Source of the DNA: JBOHPP01 sp050731755
GTDB taxonomy: Bacteria > Methylomirabilota > Methylomirabilia > Rokubacteriales > CSP1-6
Direction: 5' to 3'
Assembly: GCA_050731755.1 (NCBI GenBank)
Contig: JBOHPP010000129.1
Coordinates: 1 to 10,030 of the forward strand
Length of the DNA: 10,030 nt
Shown here: piece after piece, positions 1 through 6,050 of the stretch
Layout of the letters: the number at the start of each line of letters is the position of its first letter
Numbering within the stretch: position 1 is the stretch's first letter
Notes under the pieces: generated by a model
Databases searched by the model: none
What the model was told of the DNA's origin: nothing
What the model saw: the letters and a program-made list of their open reading frames with translations, nothing else
Position numbers and translations under genes: made by a program

Positions 1-96
1 AGCCACACCGGCGTGCGAGGCGTGGGCTCGCGGCGCGCGGCGCGGAGGAGGAGAGGCTCGGCGGCCGGCACGGGACGAGCGTACCGGGCACCCCCC
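1..96. other. Stretch without a supported gene at the left edge
   Basis: This very GC-rich stretch lies upstream of the first promoter. It is rich in CGCG and GGCG words and in a GGAGGAGGAGAGG run around 45-57. Frames stay open on both strands, but this is expected from the base composition, and no conserved protein segment can be read in any of them. It could be the tail of an intergenic region or the edge of a gene lying to the left. I see no terminator hairpin, tRNA or repeat array in it. Confidence 0.5.
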
Positions 97-126
97 TTGG
101 AATCAAGCACGCCACGGGTTTATCAT
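97..126 (+). promoter_or_regulatory. Putative sigma70-type promoter of the ThDP gene, near-leaderless
   Basis: A TTGGAA box (97-102, 4 of 6 matches to TTGACA) and a TATCAT box (121-126, 5 of 6 matches to TATAAT) are separated by 18 bp. They sit in a locally AT-richer patch within otherwise GC-rich DNA. A start site six to eight bases after the -10 box would fall at about 132-134, only a few bases before the ATG at 136. No Shine-Dalgarno sequence is present before that ATG, which fits a leaderless or near-leaderless mRNA. The boxes are read directly from the sequence; promoter activity is inferred. Confidence 0.45.
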
Positions 127-135
127 CACCCTCCC

Positions 136-1806
136 ATGCCCTTCATCTCCGGCAAGCAAGCGTTCCTCGAGATCCTTGTCCAGGAAGGTGTGTCGGTCAT
201 GTTCGGCAACCCCGGAACCACCGAGCTACCGCTCATGGACGGCCTGGCCCGAGAACCGCGCATCCGGTACGTGCTGGCCCTGCAGGAGGCGGTCGCCGTC
301 GCCATGGCCGATGGCTACGCCCAGGCCGCCGGCGGCCTCGGCGCCGTCAACGTCCACATCTCCCCCGGGCTCGGCAACGCCATGGGCATGCTCTACGACG
401 CCCAGAAGTCGGGCGCGCCGCTGCTGCTCACCGCCGGCCAGCACGATCAATCGTTCACGGCCACCGAGCCCATCCTCTGGTCGGAGCTGCCGCCCGTGGC
501 CCAGCCCTTCGTGAAGTGGTCGAGCGAGGTGCGCCGGCCGGAAGACCTGCCGCGGATCGTGCGGCGCGCGGTCAAGACGGCCCTGGCCCATCCTACCGGT
601 CCGGTCTTCCTCTCGCTGCCCGTCGACGTGCTCAACGCCGATCGCGAGCTCGACCTGGGAGCGCCGACGCGTGTCGCGCCCCGGATCGTCGGCGATCGCC
701 AGGCCGTCGACCGAGCGGCGGCGCTGCTGGCCAAGGCCGAACGGCCCGTGCTGGTGGCCGGCGACGCCGTGGCCCACGGCGACGCCTTGGCCGAGTTGGT
801 GGAATTCGCCGAGCTGGTGGGGGCGCCCGTCCTCACCGAGGGCGTCGCCTCGACCTGCAGCTTCCCGTTCACGCATCCTCAGTACGCGGGCGCGATGCCC
901 CGCCTGGCCCCGCAGATCCGCGCCCTGCTGATGCGCCACGATCTCGTCTTCTCCGTCGGCGGCGACCTCTTCACGCTCTCCCTGCCCGACGACGTCGATC
1001 CGATGCCGCCGGGCATGACCATCGTCCACCTCGACGTCAACCCCTGGGAGCTCGGCAAGAACTATCCGGCGGCGGAGGCCATCCACGGCGAGCCCAAGGC
1101 CACGCTGCCCGAGCTGAGCGAGGCCTTCCGCCGTCACACGACCCGCCACGGCCATCCCGACGCCGCGCGGCGTCGGGATGCCGCGCGCGCCGCGCACCAG
1201 CGCACGGTGGACGAGCTCACCGAGCGCGCGCGGAAGGAAGCGGCCCAGATCCCGATGTCGCCTCTGGCCCTGGTGCACGCCGTCGCTTCCGCCGTGCCCG
1301 TCGAGGCGGCGATCATCGACGAGTCCATCTCGTCGTCGGCCGGCCTGCGCCACTTCCTGCGCTGCGCCGACGCCAAGGCGTTCTTCGGGCTGCGCGGGGG
1401 CGGCATCGGTTGGGGGCTGCCGGGAGCGCTGGGCGTCAAGCTCGCCCTGCCCCAACGCCCGGTGGTCGCCCTCATCGGCGACGGCAGCGCCATGTACACC
1501 AACCAGGCGCTGTGGACGGCGGCCCGCGAGTCGCTGGCCGTCGTCTACGTGATCTTCAACAACGCGTCGTACCGGGTCCTCAAGCAGCGCACGCTTGCGC
1601 TCAAGGGCTTCTCGGCCCAGGACGACCGCTATGTCGGCATGGACCTCGACCGCCCAACGATCGATTTCGTCGGACTGGCTCGGGCGCTCGGCGTGCCTGG
1701 CGAGTCGGTCGAAAAGGCCGGCGACGTGCCGGCGGCGCTCGAGCGTGGCCTCCGGAGCGGCGGGCCGTACCTCATCGACGCCCGCATCGATCCCTCCTTC
1801 AAGTAG
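136..1806 (+). CDS. ThDP-dependent 2-oxo-acid decarboxylase-like enzyme (benzoylformate decarboxylase/acetolactate synthase family)
   Basis: This 556-residue protein has the three-part ThDP enzyme fold. The N-terminal PYR domain has FGNPGTTELP (23-32), the activating glutamate E51 in LALQEAV, and NVHISPGLGNAMG with H74. A central domain follows, and the C-terminal PP domain has the cofactor motif GDG (448-450), 24 residues, then NN (475-476). By my alignment, E51, H74 and T28 occupy the places of Glu47, His70 and Ser26 of Pseudomonas benzoylformate decarboxylase, but the second catalytic His (His281) is replaced by S282. The family decarboxylates or carboligates 2-oxo acids; the substrate cannot be named here. 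I start it at ATG 136, where family similarity begins. The open frame reaches back to position 13, but those 41 codons are basic and low-complexity. It is the first gene of a likely operon with the SDR (19-bp gap) and the LLM oxidoreductase. A 28-bp palindrome lies at codons 340-349. Confidence 0.88.
   Translation: MPFISGKQAFLEILVQEGVSVMFGNPGTTELPLMDGLAREPRIRYVLALQEAVAVAMADGYAQAAGGLGAVNVHISPGLGNAMGMLYDAQKSGAPLLLTAGQHDQSFTATEPILWSELPPVAQPFVKWSSEVRRPEDLPRIVRRAVKTALAHPTGPVFLSLPVDVLNADRELDLGAPTRVAPRIVGDRQAVDRAAALLAKAERPVLVAGDAVAHGDALAELVEFAELVGAPVLTEGVASTCSFPFTHPQYAGAMPRLAPQIRALLMRHDLVFSVGGDLFTLSLPDDVDPMPPGMTIVHLDVNPWELGKNYPAAEAIHGEPKATLPELSEAFRRHTTRHGHPDAARRRDAARAAHQRTVDELTERARKEAAQIPMSPLALVHAVASAVPVEAAIIDESISSSAGLRHFLRCADAKAFFGLRGGGIGWGLPGALGVKLALPQRPVVALIGDGSAMYTNQALWTAARESLAVVYVIFNNASYRVLKQRTLALKGFSAQDDRYVGMDLDRPTIDFVGLARALGVPGESVEKAGDVPAALERGLRSGGPYLIDARIDPSFK
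1153..1180. repeat. Perfect 28-bp palindrome inside the ThDP gene
   Basis: The left arm CATCCCGACGCCGC (1153-1166) is followed with no spacer by its exact reverse complement (1167-1180). As RNA it would give a very stable GC-rich hairpin with a tight loop. It encodes His-Pro-Asp-Ala-Ala-Arg-Arg-Arg-Asp-Ala in the linker between the middle and C-terminal domains, where protein sequence is poorly constrained. Perfect symmetry over 14 bp per arm is unlikely by chance in 10 kb even at this GC content. It may be a dyad binding site, an mRNA structure, or the product of a local inverted duplication; its function is not known. Confidence 0.9.
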
Positions 1807-1825
1807 CCGGGCGGGACGGCGACCG

Positions 1826-2593
1826 TTGAGCGGAAGACTCGCGGGGAAAGTAGCGATCGTCACCGGGGCGGGCTCACGCGGGCCCGGCCTCGGCAACGGC
1901 AAAGCCACGGCGATCCTGTTCGCCCGCGAAGGGGCCTGCGTGCTCTGCGTGGACCAGGCCAAGGAGCGGGCCGAAGAGACGGTGGGGCTCATCCACGCCG
2001 AGGGCGGGGACGCCGTGGCCTTCCCCGCCGACGTCACCCGGAGCGCCGACTGTCAGGCCATGGTGGCGGAGGCCGTCGCCCGCTGGGGCGGCCTCGACGT
2101 GCTGCACAACAACGTGGGCATCGAGTCGCGCAAGGACGTCATGGACGTGACCGAGGACGAGTGGGACCACGTCATGACTGTGGACCTCAAGTCCATGCTG
2201 CTGGCCACCCAAAGCGCGGTGCCGGCCATGACCGCGCGCGGCGGTGGCTCGATCATCTGCGTGTCGTCGGTGGCGGCGCTCCGGGGGCACGGGCGGACGG
2301 CGTATGCCGCGGCCAAGGCCGGCGTGATCGGGTTCGTCCGCTCGGTGGCCGTGCAGCTCGGACCGAAAGGCATCCGCGTCAACGCCATCGCGCCCGGCCG
2401 CGTGTGGACGCCCATGGTCGAGAGTCTCGGCGCCGAGGCTCGGGAGCGGCGGCGGCGATCCTCGCCGCTCGGCACCGAGGGCACCGGCTGGGACGTGGGC
2501 TGGGGCGCGGTCTACCTGGCCAGCAACGAGGCGCGCTGGGTCACCGGCCAGACCCTGGTGATTGATGCCGGCGCGACGCTGACCACACAATAG
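1826..2593 (+). CDS. Short-chain dehydrogenase/reductase (SDR family oxidoreductase)
   Basis: This 255-residue protein is of classical SDR length and catalyses NAD(P)-dependent oxidation or reduction of an alcohol/carbonyl pair, probably in the cytoplasm. Visible motifs are the N-terminal nucleotide-binding loop VTGAGSRGPGLGNGKA (12-27), NNVG (95-98), the catalytic serine region VSS (146-148), the active-site Y160-A-A-A-K164, and the C-terminal VTGQTLVIDAG typical of the family. The glycine loop is about five residues longer than the usual TGxxxGxG. The start is set at TTG 1826: no ATG or GTG lies in frame between the end of the ThDP gene and the first beta strand, and TTG leaves the usual short lead (about eight residues) before VAIVTG. 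The Shine-Dalgarno signal is weak, so coupling to the ThDP gene 19 bp upstream is likely. The substrate is unknown; context suggests it handles an aldehyde, alcohol or hydroxy-acyl product of the same pathway. Confidence 0.9.
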   Translation: MSGRLAGKVAIVTGAGSRGPGLGNGKATAILFAREGACVLCVDQAKERAEETVGLIHAEGGDAVAFPADVTRSADCQAMVAEAVARWGGLDVLHNNVGIESRKDVMDVTEDEWDHVMTVDLKSMLLATQSAVPAMTARGGGSIICVSSVAALRGHGRTAYAAAKAGVIGFVRSVAVQLGPKGIRVNAIAPGRVWTPMVESLGAEARERRRRSSPLGTEGTGWDVGWGAVYLASNEARWVTGQTLVIDAGATLTTQ

Positions 2594-2599
2594 AAGGAG
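2594..2599 (+). promoter_or_regulatory. Ribosome binding site of the LLM oxidoreductase gene
   Basis: AAGGAG begins directly after the SDR stop codon (TAG, 2591-2593) and lies 7 bp before ATG 2607. A second ATG follows two codons later (2613), so this spacing favours 2607 as the start. Confidence 0.75.
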
Positions 2600-2606
2600 C
2601 GCGGTC

Positions 2607-3548
2607 ATGGCGATGACCTTTGGCATCCACGTGGGGCACATGGGCGGGCCGCTGGCCGAGATGCGGCGGCTCTGGAGGTTCGCCGACGAGGCCGGCTTCG
2701 ACTGGTTCTCGGTCTCGGACCACTTCCAGGAGTCTCCGCCTCAGGGCGGCAACCTCGACTGCTTCGAGTCCATCTCCATCATGACCGCGGCGGCCGTGGA
2801 GACCCGGCGGATCCGCATCGGCTCCCTCGTCTACTGCGTGCTTTACCGGAATCCCGGCGTGCTGGCCTCGGCGCTGACGTCGATCGACCACCTCTCGGGC
2901 GGGCGCGTCGAATGCGGCATCGGCGCCGGCTGGCACGAGATCGAGGCCCGCGCGTTCGGCATCCCCTTCCCGTCCATCGGCGTGCGCGAGGACATGCTGG
3001 AGGAGGCCGCGCAAATCCTCCGGCTGCTCTTCGATCCCGAGGTGAAGCGCGCCGAGTTCTCGGGCCGGCACTTCCGGCTCGAGAACGCGCCCAACAACCC
3101 GAAGCCGCTCCAGCCGCGGCTGAAAATTTGGATCGGCGGCAGTGGCGAGAAGCGCACGCTGCGGGCGGCCGCCCGCTACGCCGACGGCTGGAACGCGCCG
3201 TACCTGGGCCCCGACGCCTGGAAGAAGAAGAACGCGGTGCTCGACGCCTGGTGCGAGAAGGAGGGTCGCGATCCCCGAACCGTCCTGAGAACCGTCAACG
3301 TCGGGTTCTACCTCGGCGCCGACGCCAAGGGAGCCGCCCACGGCGAGGCGATCTTCCAGACCCACTTCGGCAAGGACCCGCAGGGACGCACCGGCTTCCT
3401 GCGCGGCACCCCCAAGCAGGCCCTGGAGATGGTGGCCGCCTACCGGGCGGCCGGGGCCCAGCGGCTCACCATCGCCTTCCGCCAGGGCCCCTACGACTGG
3501 GACGCCCTCCACGCCTTCGCCGAGGAGGTCGTAGGGAGGTCCGGATAG
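2607..3548 (+). CDS. LLM-class (luciferase-like) flavin/F420-dependent oxidoreductase
   Basis: This 313-residue protein is a single luciferase-like TIM barrel. Recognisable parts are FADEAGFDWFSVSDHF (25-40), IRIGSLVYCVLYRNPGVLA in the second barrel section, a TSIDHLSGGRVECGIGAGW segment, RHFRLENAPNNPKP, and IWIGGSGEKRTLRAAARYADGWN with GGSGE at 177-181. The family uses reduced FMN or coenzyme F420 for monooxygenation or hydride transfer. The overall look resembles the subgroup often annotated F420-dependent (TIGR03560-like), but cofactor choice cannot be decided from sequence alone. A clear AAGGAG lies 7 bp before the ATG, and the gene follows the SDR by 13 bp, so the two are probably co-transcribed. 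Third codon positions are almost all G or C (20 of 20 codons from 2640 to 2699), in contrast to the next gene. Confidence 0.87.
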   Translation: MAMTFGIHVGHMGGPLAEMRRLWRFADEAGFDWFSVSDHFQESPPQGGNLDCFESISIMTAAAVETRRIRIGSLVYCVLYRNPGVLASALTSIDHLSGGRVECGIGAGWHEIEARAFGIPFPSIGVREDMLEEAAQILRLLFDPEVKRAEFSGRHFRLENAPNNPKPLQPRLKIWIGGSGEKRTLRAAARYADGWNAPYLGPDAWKKKNAVLDAWCEKEGRDPRTVLRTVNVGFYLGADAKGAAHGEAIFQTHFGKDPQGRTGFLRGTPKQALEMVAAYRAAGAQRLTIAFRQGPYDWDALHAFAEEVVGRSG

Positions 3549-3606
3549 ATCGCCCCCGCCGAGCGTCCGATGAGTTGACTGTCCTCGTTCACCAGGGGTA
3601 ACGGCC
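3549..3606 (+). other. Intergenic gap before the hydrolase gene, with its ribosome binding site
   Basis: This 58-bp gap separates the LLM gene from the hydrolase gene. It contains AGGGG (3594-3598), 8 bp before ATG 3607, which serves as the Shine-Dalgarno site. TTGACT (3575-3580) is a good -35-like word, but the position 18 bp downstream (TAACGG) is a poor -10, so a separate promoter is possible and not convincing. No terminator hairpin is visible. Confidence 0.4.
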
Positions 3607-4401
3607 ATGCCGAAGGTCCGTGTCGGGGACATCGACATGTTTTACGTGGAAGCCGGGGAAGGGGCGCCGCTGGTTCTCATCATGGGCTTCACGCTCGATC
3701 ACACCACCTGGCGTCTTCAGATCCCGGTGCTCTCGCGGTACTACCGCGTGATTGCTTTCGACAACCGGGGGGTGGGCCAGACCGATGCTCCCGATCATCC
3801 TTGTACGGTAGGAATGATGGCGAACGACACGGTGGGGCTGATGAATGTTCTGGGAATCGAACGCGCGCATCTCATCGCCGTATCCATGGGCGGAAGGATC
3901 GCCCAAGAGCTGACGTTGAATCACGCCGATAGGGTCCGCTCCTTGCACCTGGGCTGCAGCACGGCCCGGCGTGACGCGCACCCGCGCGTCAGAGCGTTTC
4001 ACGAGGCTCGCCGGACGTTGCGAGCCGAGACGATGGCTCGAATATCCGCCCCGTGGTTTCTCGCCCCAGCCACGTTCAACCATCGCCCGCAGTTCGTCGA
4101 AATGGTGATGCACCACGAATTGAACAACCCCTATCCGCAGTCTGCTGTCGGGTTGAAACGGCAGGCCCAGTCCATCGCGGCGGCCAAGGACTCGCTGGAA
4201 CGCCTGGAGACGATCAGGTGCCCAACCCTGGTCAGCGTCGGTGAGGACGATATTCTGATGCCTCCACATCTCTCCCGCGAGATCGCCGAGCGCATCCCGG
4301 GCGCCGACTTCCGAGTCATCCCTCGGGCCGGGCACCTTTACTTTCTAGAGCGTCCCGACGAGATCAACGAACTCTGTCTGGAGTTTCTGGCCAAGCACTG
4401 A
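3607..4401 (+). CDS. Alpha/beta-fold hydrolase
   Basis: This 264-residue protein is a complete alpha/beta hydrolase. The nucleophile elbow is A91-V-S93-M-G95-G, where the usual first glycine of GxSxG is alanine, a common variant. The acid is D214 or D215 in VGEDDILMPP and the histidine is H243 in RAGHLYFLERPDE. The early strand-loop segment LVLIMGFTLDHTTW supplies the usual oxyanion region, followed by VIAFDNRGVGQTDAP. It most resembles the 3-oxoadipate enol-lactonase/C-C bond hydrolase/esterase group; the substrate is unknown. Codon use differs from the neighbours: 15 of the 40 codons from 3781 to 3900 end in A or T, and AGG, GTA and AAT appear, which suggests a more recent arrival or weaker selection. 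The gene ends 7 bp from the convergent tautomerase gene, with no terminator between them. Confidence 0.88.
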   Translation: MPKVRVGDIDMFYVEAGEGAPLVLIMGFTLDHTTWRLQIPVLSRYYRVIAFDNRGVGQTDAPDHPCTVGMMANDTVGLMNVLGIERAHLIAVSMGGRIAQELTLNHADRVRSLHLGCSTARRDAHPRVRAFHEARRTLRAETMARISAPWFLAPATFNHRPQFVEMVMHHELNNPYPQSAVGLKRQAQSIAAAKDSLERLETIRCPTLVSVGEDDILMPPHLSREIAERIPGADFRVIPRAGHLYFLERPDEINELCLEFLAKH

Positions 4402-4408
4402 GCCGAGC

Positions 4409-4798
4409 CTACACCTTCACCTCGTACCCCAGGTCGACCTCGCTGGCCGGCACACCGCCCCGCACGCCCCAGTTGTCCATCGGCGGCTCGATCAGCACGA
4501 TCTTGACGTCGCCGGAAGGCACGCCGAGCGCACCCAGGTTGCGCACGATGGCCTGATAGAGCCGGCGCTTGGCCTCCAGTGAGCGCCCTGGGAACATCGT
4601 GATCTCGATCCGCGTGTAGCGATCGCCTCGGCCGGGTGGGATCTCGAAGTCCTCGGGGGCATACTCCGACAGCCGCTGGTTGCGGTCCCATTCCGGAATG
4701 CGCAGCGACTCCCTCATCGCGGCGTGCACCGCCTCCAGGAGCGCTTTCTTCTCGCCCGGCGACCACCCGCGTCGCACATCGATTTTCACGTCCGGCAT
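4409..4798 (-). CDS. Tautomerase-superfamily protein, malonate semialdehyde decarboxylase-like
   Basis: This 129-residue protein starts Met-Pro, so Met removal would expose the N-terminal proline that is the catalytic base or acid throughout the tautomerase superfamily. Its length fits a fused double beta-alpha-beta unit (Tautomerase_2 type) such as malonate semialdehyde decarboxylase or cis-chloroacrylate dehalogenase, rather than the roughly 62-residue 4-oxalocrotonate tautomerase. From memory of the MSAD sequence, D38 in IPEWDRNQ matches its Asp37 (Met-less numbering) and R72 in PGRSLEAK matches one of its two active-site arginines; the other seems absent. The C-terminal half has VPSGDVKIVLIEPPMDNWGVRGG. 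A strong AGGAGGT lies 5 bp upstream of the ATG on the minus strand. It diverges from the citrate synthase gene. The fold is well supported; the exact reaction (tautomerase, decarboxylase or hydratase) is open. Confidence 0.82.
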   Translation of the reverse strand: MPDVKIDVRRGWSPGEKKALLEAVHAAMRESLRIPEWDRNQRLSEYAPEDFEIPPGRGDRYTRIEITMFPGRSLEAKRRLYQAIVRNLGALGVPSGDVKIVLIEPPMDNWGVRGGVPASEVDLGYEVKV

Positions 4799-4878
4799 TG
4801 TCCACCTCCTGGCTCGGACCGGCGTCTTGCGCCCGGTGGGCCAGCAGTCTACCGTAGAGTCCCGAAAAGGAGTGGGCG
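4799..4878. promoter_or_regulatory. Divergent control region between tautomerase and citrate synthase genes
   Basis: These 80 bp must carry the 5' signals of both divergent genes. AGGAGGT on the minus strand (4804-4810) serves the tautomerase, and AAAAGGAG on the plus strand (4865-4872), 6 bp before ATG 4879, serves the citrate synthase. Both decide their starts clearly. A small dyad CTACCGTAG lies at 4849-4857. I see no good -10/-35 pair: TTGCGC (4827-4832) and TACCGT (4850-4855) have 17-bp spacing but match poorly. The shared region leaves room for a common regulator, which is an inference. Confidence 0.55.
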
Positions 4879-6009
4879 ATGACCGAAGGATCCTCGCTGA
4901 TCCGGGGGCTCGAAGGGGTGGTAGCCGCCGAGACCCGGCTGTGTGACCTCGACGGCGCCAACGGCCGGCTGGCCTACTGGGGCTACGACATCGACGACCT
5001 GGCCAGGCGGGCGACCTTCGAAGAGGTCGCCTACCTCCTGTGGGCCGGTGAGTTGCCCACGCGGTCCGAGCTCGACGGCTTCCAGGCCGAGCTCATCGGA
5101 GTCCGCCCGGTCCCGCGCGAACTCCTGCAGGCCTTCGCCTTGATGCCGACCACGACCGATCCCATGCGAGTCCTCCAGGCCGGCGTCGCCATTCTGGGCA
5201 TGCACGATCCGGACACGACCGACAACTCGCGCGAGGCGAACCTGCGCAAGGCTCTCCGCCTGACCAGCCAGCTCGCCACGGCCATGTGCGCCCACCACCG
5301 GATCCGCAGCGGCCGGGACCCGGTGACGCCTGCCAAGGACCTGGGGCACGCGGCGAACTTCCTCTACATGCTGACCGGGGAGCGGCCGTCGCCGGTCACC
5401 ACCAAGGCGTTCGACGCGAGCCTCACCCTCTACGCCGAACACGAGATGAACGCCTCGACCTTTACCACCCGCGTCATCACCTCCACCCAGTCGGACATGC
5501 ACTCGGCGGTGGCGGGCGGCGTGGGCGCGCTCAAGGGGCCGCTCCACGGCGGCGCCGGCGAGGCGGTGATGCGAACGCTGATGGAGATCAGCGAGGTGGC
5601 CAACGTCGATCGCTTCGCCGACCACGCGCTCGCCAGCAAGCGGCGTCTCATGGGGTTCGGGCACCGCGTCTATCGGGCCGGCGACCCCCGCGCCGCCATC
5701 CTCCGGGGCCTGGCCGAGGAGGCGTGCCGGCAGTCGGGCCAGTTCAAATGGTACGAGATGGCCGTTCGCCTGCATGAGCGCATCAAGGGCGCCAAAGGGC
5801 TCATCCCCAATGTGGACTTCTACTCGGCACCGCTCTTCTACTCCCTCGGCATCCCGGTCGATCTCTTCACCCCGGTGATCGCCGCTGCCCGGGTCGCCGG
5901 CTGGACGGCCAACATCATCGAGCAGCACGCCGACAACCGCCTGATCCGCCCGCGCGGTGACTACAAGGGGCCGGGGCGGCGGACCTGGGTGCCCCAGGGC
6001 AAGCGTTGA
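4879..6009 (+). CDS. Citrate synthase / 2-methylcitrate synthase, short bacterial type
   Basis: This 376-residue enzyme condenses an acyl-CoA (acetyl-CoA or propionyl-CoA) with oxaloacetate. Its length matches the short dimeric form (Bacillus CitZ, PrpC) rather than the roughly 427-residue Gram-negative hexameric GltA. The N-terminus carries the standard LCDLDGANGRLAYWGYDIDDLA and YLLWAGELPT segments. The catalytic triad is complete: H223 in GPLHGGAGEAVM, H262 in GFGHRVYRAGDPRA, and D313 in NVDFYSAPLFYSLGIP. The C-terminus ends with the usual RPRGDYKGP and WVP elements, so the gene is intact. A good AAAAGGAG lies 6 bp upstream. The neighbours (aconitase, PrpF) favour a 2-methylcitrate or related alkylcitrate role over the housekeeping TCA enzyme. 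Sequence alone does not separate citrate from methylcitrate synthases, so I give no symbol. The stop overlaps the start of a mini-ORF (TGATG). Confidence 0.93.
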   Translation: MTEGSSLIRGLEGVVAAETRLCDLDGANGRLAYWGYDIDDLARRATFEEVAYLLWAGELPTRSELDGFQAELIGVRPVPRELLQAFALMPTTTDPMRVLQAGVAILGMHDPDTTDNSREANLRKALRLTSQLATAMCAHHRIRSGRDPVTPAKDLGHAANFLYMLTGERPSPVTTKAFDASLTLYAEHEMNASTFTTRVITSTQSDMHSAVAGGVGALKGPLHGGAGEAVMRTLMEISEVANVDRFADHALASKRRLMGFGHRVYRAGDPRAAILRGLAEEACRQSGQFKWYEMAVRLHERIKGAKGLIPNVDFYSAPLFYSLGIPVDLFTPVIAAARVAGWTANIIEQHADNRLIRPRGDYKGPGRRTWVPQGKR

Positions 6010-6050
6010 TGGCGCTGAGATCGGCCGACGCCCCGCAGGACACGCGGTAG
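6009..6050 (+). other. 13-codon mini-ORF between citrate synthase and aconitase
   Basis: ATG 6009-6011 overlaps the citrate synthase TGA by one base (TGATG), a layout typical of coupled re-initiation. It reads Met-Ala-Leu-Arg-Ser-Ala-Asp-Ala-Pro-Gln-Asp-Thr-Arg and then TAG at 6048-6050. It is in the same frame as the aconitase, whose GTG start (6051) directly follows the stop. It may be a coupling leader that delivers ribosomes to the GTG, an N-terminal extension of the aconitase cut by an amber mutation or a base-calling error, or chance. No homology can be judged over 13 residues. Confidence 0.4.

Noticed and set aside
13..135. N-terminal extension of the ThDP protein by 41 residues, reading back to position 13
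   Set aside because: The extension is basic, low-complexity and unlike the family, which starts close to ATG 136. A promoter-like element also lies within it.
226..2037. 603-codon minus-strand open frame across the ThDP and SDR genes
   Set aside because: It lies antisense to two well-recognised genes and shows no conserved motifs. Long antisense frames are expected at this GC3.
3277..3296. 8-bp direct repeat GAACCGTC with a 12-bp period in the LLM gene
   Set aside because: It encodes a short RTVL/RTVN protein repeat and is within what chance gives in coding DNA.
3575..3604. A separate promoter for the hydrolase gene from TTGACT
   Set aside because: The matching -10 position (TAACGG) agrees poorly with TATAAT. 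Only half of a promoter is present.
3734..3748. 7+1+7 inverted repeat CGCGGTA-C-TACCGCG in the hydrolase gene
   Set aside because: It is short, inside coding sequence and isolated, with no sign of function.
4399..4411. Bidirectional terminator between the convergent hydrolase and tautomerase genes
   Set aside because: Only 7 bp separate the stop codons, and no hairpin or T-run is visible.
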